The notes below the pieces were generated by a model. The model did no database searches. It saw only the letters and a list, made by a program, of their open reading frames with translations, and had not been told where the DNA came from. Positions 1 through 6,324 of a stretch of 64,000 nucleotides of DNA are shown here, in pieces (positions within the stretch are counted from its first letter, which is position 1; each line of letters starts with the position of its first letter). Source of the DNA: Mariprofundus aestuarium (GTDB lineage: Bacteria; Pseudomonadota; Zetaproteobacteria; Mariprofundales; Mariprofundaceae); assembly GCF_002795805.1 (NCBI RefSeq), contig NZ_CP018799.1, positions 489,001-553,000 of the forward strand, read 5' to 3'. The translations under genes were made by a program, and so were the position numbers.

Positions 1-438
1 GGGGAAGTGCAATGAGGAAGGGAGGGTTACCTCGCCCTTCCATACTTTCTTGTAAATATCGCCAAGGGTCTCGATCTCACTCCGGGTTGGTTCCGTCCGG
101 ATCGAGATATAACCGGAAATTTCACCATCCTTGTATTCCGGTGAGGCATCGGCCTTTACCCAGTAATAGTCTCCATTTTTAGCCCTGTTCTTCACAAAAC
201 CTGTCCATGGCCTTCCTGCTTGGATTGTCTCCCAGAGGTCGGCAAACGCAGATGGAGGCATATCCGGGTGGCGCACCAGATTGTGCGCTTGACCGATCAG
301 CTCTTCGCGGGAGTAACCACTGATATCAACAAAGGCCTGATTTACATATGTGATCCGGCCCTTGAGATCAGTCTTGGATGCCACAATCCTGCTATCCAAT
401 GAGATTTCATGGTCCGTAACCGGCAGGTTCTTTTTCAT
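1..438 (-). CDS. Aer-like PAS-domain receptor, N-terminal part (cut by window edge)
   Basis: The first 146 codons of a gene reading leftward off the window. The N-terminus is a PAS sensor domain: it begins MKKNLPVTDHEI and carries the GYSREELIG and NLVRHPDMP segments, followed by W-x-G-x-V-K-N-R. This order is characteristic of aerotaxis receptor Aer and related PAS-containing methyl-accepting chemotaxis proteins, in which the PAS domain usually binds FAD or heme and reports redox or oxygen. The ATG has a good Shine-Dalgarno sequence (AAGGAG). A sigma-28 type promoter lies about 260 bases upstream, which supports membership of the motility/chemotaxis regulon. The transmembrane and signalling domains would lie outside the window, so a PAS-containing cyclase or kinase is not excluded. 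Confidence 0.8.
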   Translation of the reverse strand, partial: MKKNLPVTDHEISLDSRIVASKTDLKGRITYVNQAFVDISGYSREELIGQAHNLVRHPDMPPSAFADLWETIQAGRPWTGFVKNRAKNGDYYWVKADASPEYKDGEISGYISIRTEPTRSEIETLGDIYKKVWKGEVTLPSSLHFP

Positions 439-547
439 CGAGACTCACTCCTTGTTGAGTTAAAACCTCTGGGTCTGCCTGTAGGTCAATGCACAAGCAG
501 GGATGTTACAATGGGTGGCGGTATTATGGAGATCTTATACGTGATTC

Positions 548-628
548 TCACGGCACTCTGGTGCCGTAAATATCAGGACAATTCCTTTGCTCTGAATCCA
601 TATCAAGAGACAGATCAACGACCATCAT
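548..628 (-). CDS. Possible 26-aa leader peptide in the receptor mRNA
   Basis: A short reading frame inside the leader between the sigma-28 promoter (698-724) and the receptor start (438). It starts with tandem ATG codons at 628 and 625, seven bases after an AAAGGAG Shine-Dalgarno sequence, and ends with TGA at 548-550. The peptide begins MMVVDLSLDMDS and shows no domain or membrane segment. The stop lies in a 7-bp stem hairpin (550-567, ACGGCAC/GTGCCGT). The ribosome-binding site is better than expected by chance, but the frame is short and could be spurious or a decayed gene start. Confidence 0.25.
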   Translation of the reverse strand: MMVVDLSLDMDSEQRNCPDIYGTRVP

Positions 629-697
629 CCATGGTCTCCTTTACAAGCAACCGTATTTATTCATCATCAGAGTCCCTCTTCCCCAGAGATAGCCTAT

Positions 698-724
698 TTA
701 TCGGCGAGATATATAAATACTTTA
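698..724 (-). promoter_or_regulatory. Sigma-28 (FliA) promoter for the PAS receptor
   Basis: On the minus strand the sequence reads TAAA, a 15-base spacer, then GCCGATAA. This matches the enterobacterial/pseudomonad FliA consensus (TAAA-N15-GCCGATAA) exactly. It points at the receptor gene starting at 438 and predicts a leader of roughly 250 bases. Confidence 0.75.
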
Positions 725-937
725 ACGAAAATAATGACGATTTATGGGTGTCCGGAAAAATAACTTTAACAGCCCAATTTCTAGGCGTTACTGAAGGCTG
801 TTTTATTCATAGAGAACCTCCTTTAAACACTCTGGTAGACGCCTGAGTGGTGGTCTTACAGTTTGCGCTATCCTTGATCCTGCAAGCTCAAGACCTCGCC
901 AAGAATATTGTGCAGGAATCAGAATCTGTGCCGTTAC

Positions 938-949
938 CGCTTCGAAGCG
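938..949. promoter_or_regulatory. 12-bp palindrome upstream of atpI
   Basis: CGCTTCGAAGCG is a perfect palindrome 32 bases before the atpI start. It could be an operator or a small hairpin. No regulator can be assigned from the sequence. Confidence 0.25.
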
Positions 950-980
950 ATTTGTGTTAAACTATGAGTGAGGAATAGAT

Positions 981-1223
981 ATGCCCAAGCTGAAACATGA
1001 AGAGCAGCATCACGGCCATCAGTGGGGGTTACGGGTGGGCACGGAGATTGTCGCTTCGACGATGATCGGACTCGGTATTGGTTTCTTTTTAGATCGCTGG
1101 CTTGATACACGCCCGGTATTCCTTATTGTGTTTGCTATCTTTGGTTTGGCCGCAGGCTTCCTCAATCTCTACCAATTGATGGTCGTTGATCTGCAGAAGA
1201 AAAAAGAGCCTGACAAATCATGA
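981..1223 (+). CDS. atpI: ATP synthase accessory protein AtpI/AtpZ-like
   Basis: An 80-residue protein with two hydrophobic helices, the first glycine-rich (TMIGLGIGFFLDRWL) and the second around residues 46-66. This fits the AtpI/AtpZ family of F0F1 accessory proteins, which assist c-ring assembly or divalent cation uptake in other bacteria. The N-terminus is polar and His-rich (HEEQHHGHQ). It is the first gene of the operon, with AGGA upstream of the ATG, and its end overlaps the start of atpB by four bases (ATGA), implying translational coupling. Naming between AtpI and AtpZ/AtpQ is uncertain at this length. Confidence 0.75.
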   Translation: MPKLKHEEQHHGHQWGLRVGTEIVASTMIGLGIGFFLDRWLDTRPVFLIVFAIFGLAAGFLNLYQLMVVDLQKKKEPDKS

Positions 1224-1957
1224 GTTTGGATATGAGCGGGCCACTGGAGCATTTCAAGGTGATCATCTATCACGATCTTCACCTTGGCCCTCTTGATGTC
1301 TCAATCTCCAATACCGCCCTGTTTATGTGGCTTGCCGTTATCCTGATTATTGTGGCGCTGCATCTGATGCTGCTGCGCCCGAAAATTGTGCCTGGAGTGG
1401 GGCAGTTACTGGTTGAGATGCTTTACGGGTTTGTTGCCCGACAGACGCGGTTGAATATCCACGGAGAGGGTGAGAAATATGTTCCGCTGATGTTTACCCT
1501 TTTCACTTTTATTCTCAGCTGCAACCTTGTTGGACTTATTCCCGGGGCATTTACCCCAACCTCACAACTGGCGGTTACCGGGACACTTGCTGTCGGTATC
1601 TTCCTGTTTGCTGTTGGGCTTCGTTTTTACAGGCATGGCTGGGGGTTCTTCCATGCCTTTGCACCTCAAGGTGTGCCGAAAATCATGTTGCCGTTGATGG
1701 TTCCGATTGAACTTCTCTCATTTCTTGCCCGGCCTGTCACGCTGGCTCTGCGACTGTTTGCAAACATGACGGCTGGGCATATGGCACTTGGTGTACTTGC
1801 CGTTTTAGGGCTTGCCGCCCCCTGGTTTTTACAATGGCTTCCATTGGGTTTTACTGTGGTGCAAATTGCACTGGAGATGATTATTGCCTTTATTCAGGCC
1901 TATATTTTTGTAGTGTTATCATGTGTTTATATTGATGATGCTTTAGTCGATCACTAA
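1220..1957 (+). CDS. atpB: ATP synthase F0 subunit a
   Basis: A 245-residue polytopic membrane protein, the stator subunit that forms the two proton half-channels against the c-ring. The family signature around the essential arginine is visible in LALRLFANMTAGH (about residue 176 onward). The usual conserved end follows, with an amphipathic helix and a final QAYIFVVLSCVYI segment. Length is normal for proteobacterial subunit a. It overlaps atpI by four bases and is followed ten bases later by atpE. Confidence 0.95.
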   Translation: MSLDMSGPLEHFKVIIYHDLHLGPLDVSISNTALFMWLAVILIIVALHLMLLRPKIVPGVGQLLVEMLYGFVARQTRLNIHGEGEKYVPLMFTLFTFILSCNLVGLIPGAFTPTSQLAVTGTLAVGIFLFAVGLRFYRHGWGFFHAFAPQGVPKIMLPLMVPIELLSFLARPVTLALRLFANMTAGHMALGVLAVLGLAAPWFLQWLPLGFTVVQIALEMIIAFIQAYIFVVLSCVYIDDALVDH

Positions 1958-1967
1958 GGAGAGACGT

Positions 1968-2195
1968 ATGGATGCAGCAGCAATGATTCCAATTGGTATG
2001 GGTTTAGCAGCACTCGGCATGGCGGGTGCTGCAGTTGGTATCGGCATGATCTTCAGTAAAATGATTGAGGCGGTTGCTCGGCAGCCTGAGGCTGAGCCGA
2101 CACTCGCCAAGTATGCATGGATCGGTTTTGCACTGGTTGAGACGATTGCGCTCTATGCTCTTGTCATCGCATTCATTATCATGGGGCAAGGATAG
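1968..2195 (+). CDS. atpE: ATP synthase F0 subunit c
   Basis: A 75-residue hairpin of two transmembrane helices joined by the polar loop ARQPEAEP, as in all c subunits. The ion-carrying carboxylate is the Glu in GFALVETIALY in helix 2. Helix 1 has Ile (VGIG) where sodium-coupled c-rings have Gln, so the ring is predicted to be proton-coupled. A Shine-Dalgarno sequence (AAGGAGA) precedes the ATG. It lies between atpB and atpF. Confidence 0.95.
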   Translation: MDAAAMIPIGMGLAALGMAGAAVGIGMIFSKMIEAVARQPEAEPTLAKYAWIGFALVETIALYALVIAFIIMGQG

Positions 2196-2218
2196 GAACT
2201 TAGGAGAAGGACACCTTC

Positions 2219-2731
2219 ATGCCACAATTTGATACTACATTTTTCTCATCACAGATATTCTGGACGATTATTTCATTTGTCCTGCTGTATGTTGTGCTTG
2301 GTCGCTGGCTTTTGCCACGTATTGCCACGATTCTGCAGCAGCGTACAAACCTGATTAAAGCAGAGATCGAAGAGGCGCGTCAGCAGCGTGAAGAGGTTGA
2401 GGAGATTAAGCTCGATTATGCAGAGAAGCTCTCCAATATCGACAGTGAGGCGAAAAAACTGTTCGATGAGTCAGAGAAGCGGATTGTTGAGCGCCGTAGC
2501 CAGCTGATGGGTGAATGGAAGGATGAAATGGAGCGCAAAAAACAGGATTTTCGAGAAGAGGCCGAGGTGGCGCGCCAGCAGGCGATTCGTGATATCCGCG
2601 CCCAGTCATCCGATCTGATTGTGGCGGCTGCCGAAAAGGTTATTCACCAGCGGCTCGACAAGTCTCAGGCTCAGCAGGTTCTGGAAGAGGCCATTGAGGA
2701 CCTTGAGAAGCACCCTATAAAAAAGGATTAA
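2219..2731 (+). CDS. atpF: ATP synthase F0 subunit b (b'-like)
   Basis: A 170-residue protein with one N-terminal membrane helix (residues about 9-28) followed by a long charged coiled coil, the peripheral stalk of the enzyme. The N-terminus (MPQFDTTFFSSQIFW) resembles the b' type found where b and b' are separate. It is the last atp gene here: no atpH, atpA, atpG, atpD or atpC follows. Instead its stop codon overlaps by three bases the stop codon of a convergent gene, so the F1 genes must be elsewhere. Confidence 0.9.
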   Translation: MPQFDTTFFSSQIFWTIISFVLLYVVLGRWLLPRIATILQQRTNLIKAEIEEARQQREEVEEIKLDYAEKLSNIDSEAKKLFDESEKRIVERRSQLMGEWKDEMERKKQDFREEAEVARQQAIRDIRAQSSDLIVAAAEKVIHQRLDKSQAQQVLEEAIEDLEKHPIKKD

Positions 2732-3084
2732 CCCTCCAGATACATCGATTTACCATCCAAAAGAGACAGCCAGCCTTTGGCTATACGGTAGATGACCCAC
2801 ACGGCAGTGCCCATGAGAATGAAGTAGCCCACCCCTAGGATAAAGGTGATGACGCCAATGAAGCACCAGAGCAGGCCAAACCAGAAGGTTCTGATCTGCC
2901 AGCGGAAGTGTGATGCCACCCATGTGCCCGCGACATCATCTTTTTTGACATAATTAACGATTACAGCAGCGATAAATGTAACAGCCAGAAGGAATGATGC
3001 GGCCTGCAGGGCGTAGACAATGGTGGCGGCTTTCTTTGCCGATTCGATTGATGGATCCGGCACGAGTTCAGGCTGATTATCCAT
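2728..3084 (-). CDS. Small membrane protein, DUF4870-like
   Basis: A 118-residue protein with three predicted membrane helices: residues about 18-44, about 62-85 and about 88-105 by eye. It resembles DUF4870-type membrane proteins, which have no assigned function. The chosen ATG at 3084 follows an excellent ribosome-binding site (GAGGAGGAG). An upstream in-frame ATG at 3100 would extend further into the preceding gene. Its 5' end overlaps the quinone-reductase gene by eight bases, suggesting co-transcription; its 3' end overlaps convergent atpF. Confidence 0.65.
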   Translation of the reverse strand: MDNQPELVPDPSIESAKKAATIVYALQAASFLLAVTFIAAVIVNYVKKDDVAGTWVASHFRWQIRTFWFGLLWCFIGVITFILGVGYFILMGTAVWVIYRIAKGWLSLLDGKSMYLEG

Positions 3085-4102
3085 CCTGCTTCTCCTCCTC
3101 ATCCATCTGCTGCACTTCCAGCACCAGTTTTCCGCTCATTCCTCCGGCTTCAATTCTGCGATGTGCCTCAGCGGCTTGCTCAAGCGGCAGGATATCTGAT
3201 ACGAATATGGAGAGCTTCTGCTGGTCAAAAAACTGCCCACACTGCTCGAGAATATCGCCATGATGTTCTGCCGCCTCATCCATGCCGAGCAACATCGGTG
3301 TGAGCATCAACTCCTGTGAGATACGGATATTGCGCAGGCGTATGTTTTTCCAGTCAGCATCGGTTGGGACCTGAAGGATTGTGACGATATCGCCGTAGAC
3401 CTTGGTGGCTGCTACGAGTTGATTGAAGGCATCGCCGCCAACGGTATCAAATGCTGTATCCACTCCTTGATTGTCACTCCACTCAAGCAGGGCTTCTGTG
3501 ACATTCTGGGTGCGGTAGTTGATTACCAGGTCTGCTCCCAGTTGTTTAACCAGATCAGCCTTCTCATCGGAGCTGACACTGGTTGCGACCTCGCAACCGG
3601 CAAGCTTGGCTAGCTGGATGGCTACATGGCCAACGCCACCTGCACCGGCGTGGATGAATACCTTGTTTCCTGATCCGGTTCGGGCGCGGTCGAAAAGTGC
3701 CTCCCACGCGGTGATCAGTACCAACGGGGCTGCTGCCGCATCAATGAAATCGAGGCAGTCGGGTTTCATCGCCGCATAGGCTTCGGGAACGGCAATATAT
3801 TCTGCGTAGTTGCCGGCCTTCTGGCCAAGGCCTCCATAGCAGTAGTAGACCGGATCCCCCGGTTCAAAGCGTGTGATATCTGCACCAACTGCCTCGACAA
3901 TGCCTGCACCGTCGCAGCCGAGAATGGCGGGAAAGCCATCGGCAATAAAGAGGCCATTCGCACGCACTTTGGTATCGACCGGATTAATGCCAGCTGCAAC
4001 CACCTGAACCAGAATTTCACCGGCTCCACATGCCGGTTTGTCCGCTTCCCCGATACTCAATAGATCAGGATTTCCTGGTTGTTGCATCAAAACTGCCCGC
4101 AT
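3077..4102 (-). CDS. Zinc-independent alcohol dehydrogenase / NADPH:quinone reductase-like
   Basis: A 341-residue medium-chain dehydrogenase/reductase. It has the N-terminal GroES-like domain (GEILVQVVAAGINPVD, GCDGAGIVEAVG) and a Rossmann NAD(P)H site with VFIHAGAGGVGHVAIQLAK. The structural and catalytic zinc cysteines of true alcohol dehydrogenases are absent, which fits the quinone oxidoreductase/zeta-crystallin group. These reduce quinones or enoyl substrates in the cytoplasm; the substrate here is unknown. The start at 4102 is preceded by GCAGGAGA. It is divergent from cimA. Confidence 0.8.
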   Translation of the reverse strand: MRAVLMQQPGNPDLLSIGEADKPACGAGEILVQVVAAGINPVDTKVRANGLFIADGFPAILGCDGAGIVEAVGADITRFEPGDPVYYCYGGLGQKAGNYAEYIAVPEAYAAMKPDCLDFIDAAAAPLVLITAWEALFDRARTGSGNKVFIHAGAGGVGHVAIQLAKLAGCEVATSVSSDEKADLVKQLGADLVINYRTQNVTEALLEWSDNQGVDTAFDTVGGDAFNQLVAATKVYGDIVTILQVPTDADWKNIRLRNIRISQELMLTPMLLGMDEAAEHHGDILEQCGQFFDQQKLSIFVSDILPLEQAAEAHRRIEAGGMSGKLVLEVQQMDEEEKQDG

Positions 4103-4236
4103 GACTTTTCTCCTGCTATTCATAAATATCGAAGGGCAGATTTCAGCACAGTTCGATGATCATTGAAAGCCACTGACATTTGATCACTCTAGGTCTAAAA
4201 TTGCGTGTCCCTCCATTGAAGGTAAAGGCTCTACTC

Positions 4237-5850
4237 ATGAAAGCTTCTCAGCAGGTTGAACTTTTCGACACCACACTCCGCGACGGTGCCCAGACAGCGG
4301 GTATCTCATTTTCTATTGAAGATAAGATGCGCATTGCAAATCGCCTTGCCGATTTCGGTATCGATTGGATTGAAGGTGGTTGGCCGGGAGCAAGCCCCAA
4401 GGACGATCTTTTCTTTGAACAGGTGCGGCATCGCCAGTGGCCGAACAGCAGCCTTGTGGCGTTTGGTTCGACTGCTCGACCCGGTCATGCGGTGGAGAAG
4501 GATCGCGGCCTCAATAATCTTGCCGAATCGGGCGCTGACGCGGCCTGTATCTTCGGAAAAAGCTGGGATATCCATGTCACCAAGGCGCTGGGTATTACAC
4601 TGGATGAGAACCTGGAATTGGTTTCGGGCTCTGTTGCCTACCTGAAGCAAAATCTTGGAACGGTGATGTTCGATGCCGAACATTTTTTCGATGGCTATCA
4701 GGCTAATCCGGATTATGCATTGCAGGTGTTGCAGGCTGCGGCCAATGGCGGCGCGGATGTTCTGGTTCTCTGTGACACCAATGGCGGCTCGATACCATCG
4801 AGAGTATTTGATGTGGTCAGGGAGGTGGTGGCACGATTCCCGGATATCATCATCGGTATCCATGCCCATAACGACAGTGAGCTTGCGGTTTCCAATAGTG
4901 TAGCTGCGGTGCAGGCGGGAGCCCGGCAGGTGCAGGGAACGATTAATGGCATAGGCGAGCGCTGCGGCAATGCCAATCTGGTCTCTGTGATCCCGATTCT
5001 TAAATTGAAATTGAAAATCGACTGCGATGTGTCAGGCGATGAGCTGAAACAGCTTTCATCGCTCTCCAGTTTTGTCAATGAGATGGCCAATCGGCTGCCA
5101 TGGAAACATCAGCCGTTTATCGGCCAGAACGCCTTTGCGCACAAAGGGGGCATCCATGTCTCGGCGATCCGCAAGCAGAGTAGCCTCTATGAACATGTTG
5201 ATCCGGCGCTGGTTGGTAATGAACAGCGCATACTGGTCTCTGATCAGGCTGGACGCAGTAATATCCTGAGCAAGATGCAGCTGCTTGAGCCAGAGGCAGG
5301 GCTTGCAGCTGATGACCCTGGGGTGGCCGAAGCGGTGAAACGTATCAAGGAGCTGGAGTCGGCTGGCTATGCTTTTGAGGGTGCTGATGCTTCATTCCAG
5401 TTGCTGCTGCGCCGGGCTATGGGGCGATTTAAACGCCATTTCGAACTGGTGCGTTTCCGTGTCTATGATGAGAAGCGTGGGCATGATGATAAACCTGAGG
5501 CTGAGGCTACGGTGCAGGTACGCGTGGGAGGCAAACTGAAGCACTCTGCCGCTCTTGGTAATGGACCTGTGAATGCGATGGATAAGGCGCTCAGGGCAGC
5601 GCTTGTCGATGCCTATCCGAACTTAAGTTCGATGCAGCTGAGTGATTTTAAGGTGCGCGTTCTCTCGACCAGGCAGGCTACCGAGGCGATGGTGCGTGTG
5701 CTCATCGAGTCCAGTGATGGGCATCGCAAGTGGAGTACCGTGGGTGTTTCTACAGATGTTCTTGAGGCAACATACCGGGCGCTCAATGATGCGATCGAGT
5801 ATAAGCTGGTTATCGATCAGGTGCCGCCGCCAGATGAGTTGCTCGATTGA
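4237..5850 (+). CDS. cimA: (R)-citramalate synthase
   Basis: A 537-residue enzyme of the HMG-CoA lyase-like/LeuA family. The N-terminal TIM barrel carries FDTTLRDGAQTAG, GGWPGASPKDD and the metal-binding HAHNDSELAVSNS. The catalytic segment GTINGIGERCGNANL follows, and the C-terminal third (about residues 390-537) is a LeuA-type regulatory dimer domain. The TLRDGAQ-TAG variant and length fit the citramalate synthase group, which condenses pyruvate and acetyl-CoA as a threonine-independent entry to isoleucine synthesis. The ATG at 4237 was preferred over a start at 4180 because the barrel begins just after it and AAGG lies upstream. Confidence 0.9.
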   Translation: MKASQQVELFDTTLRDGAQTAGISFSIEDKMRIANRLADFGIDWIEGGWPGASPKDDLFFEQVRHRQWPNSSLVAFGSTARPGHAVEKDRGLNNLAESGADAACIFGKSWDIHVTKALGITLDENLELVSGSVAYLKQNLGTVMFDAEHFFDGYQANPDYALQVLQAAANGGADVLVLCDTNGGSIPSRVFDVVREVVARFPDIIIGIHAHNDSELAVSNSVAAVQAGARQVQGTINGIGERCGNANLVSVIPILKLKLKIDCDVSGDELKQLSSLSSFVNEMANRLPWKHQPFIGQNAFAHKGGIHVSAIRKQSSLYEHVDPALVGNEQRILVSDQAGRSNILSKMQLLEPEAGLAADDPGVAEAVKRIKELESAGYAFEGADASFQLLLRRAMGRFKRHFELVRFRVYDEKRGHDDKPEAEATVQVRVGGKLKHSAALGNGPVNAMDKALRAALVDAYPNLSSMQLSDFKVRVLSTRQATEAMVRVLIESSDGHRKWSTVGVSTDVLEATYRALNDAIEYKLVIDQVPPPDELLD

Positions 5851-5894
5851 AAAGCATATGTGTTCTCAGCTTCTCTCCATGCCCCCTAGAGAGC

Positions 5895-5934
5895 TACCTC
5901 TTGCATAGAGGTAACGCGCCTTGTCTGCTATAAT
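5895..5934 (+). promoter_or_regulatory. Extended -10 promoter with upstream inverted repeat (phhB)
   Basis: TGCTATAAT at 5926-5934 is an extended -10 element (TGN-TATAAT). A perfect 7-bp inverted repeat (TACCTCT-N5-AGAGGTA, 5895-5913) covers the place where a -35 box would lie and could be an operator. phhB starts 26 bases downstream. Confidence 0.45.
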
Positions 5935-5959
5935 CTGTTGAGGATGCAGGAGGTGGTTG

Positions 5960-6298
5960 ATGAATCCTGACCAGTTGAAAGATAGAAGATGCAAGCCGTG
6001 CCAGGGTGGCGTTGCCCCGATGGGGCCTGAGGAGGCCCAGCGGCTGCTGGTTGCTACTCCTGGTTGGGATCTTTGCGAAGATGCCCGGCAATTGCGGCGC
6101 AGCTTCACATTTAACAGCTTTGTCGATGCCCAGTTGTTTGCTGTCGCGGTGGGCGAGGTGTCAGAGGAAGAGGGCCATCATCCGGACATTACCTATGGCT
6201 GGGGCTACTGCACCGTCACATTTTATACGCACAAAATTGGTGGTCTGCATGAGAATGATTATATTATGGCAGCCAAAGTGAACCAGCTGGAGCGTTAG
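5960..6298 (+). CDS. phhB: Pterin-4a-carbinolamine dehydratase
   Basis: A 112-residue protein of the PCD/DCoH family, which dehydrates 4a-hydroxytetrahydropterin. The active-site motif EEEGHHPDI, followed by Y-x-x-V-x-x-x-x-x-T-H, is intact. The ATG is preceded by GGAGG. No aromatic amino acid hydroxylase gene is adjacent, so the physiological partner is unknown; in bacteria lacking phhA these proteins have been linked to molybdopterin or other pterin roles. An unusually Cys-containing N-terminus (RRCKPCQGG) precedes the fold. Confidence 0.88.
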   Translation: MNPDQLKDRRCKPCQGGVAPMGPEEAQRLLVATPGWDLCEDARQLRRSFTFNSFVDAQLFAVAVGEVSEEEGHHPDITYGWGYCTVTFYTHKIGGLHENDYIMAAKVNQLER

Positions 6299-6324
6299 GC
6301 TCTGGGAGCATCTGCTCCCATATC

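Larger units (their letters stand above)
439..980. other. Divergent intergenic region between receptor and atp operon
   Basis: About 540 bases without a convincing full-length gene. It holds the sigma-28 promoter (698-724), a possible leader peptide (548-628), a hairpin at 550-567 and a 12-bp perfect palindrome CGCTTCGAAGCG at 938-949 just upstream of atpI. A plus-strand frame covering most of it (409-846) overlaps the receptor antisense, lacks a ribosome-binding site and is not called. Confidence 0.6.

Noticed and set aside
409-846. 145-codon plus-strand open frame in the atp/receptor intergenic region
   Set aside because: It overlaps the receptor start antisense, has no ribosome-binding site or recognisable protein pattern, and the minus-strand sigma-28 promoter explains the region better.
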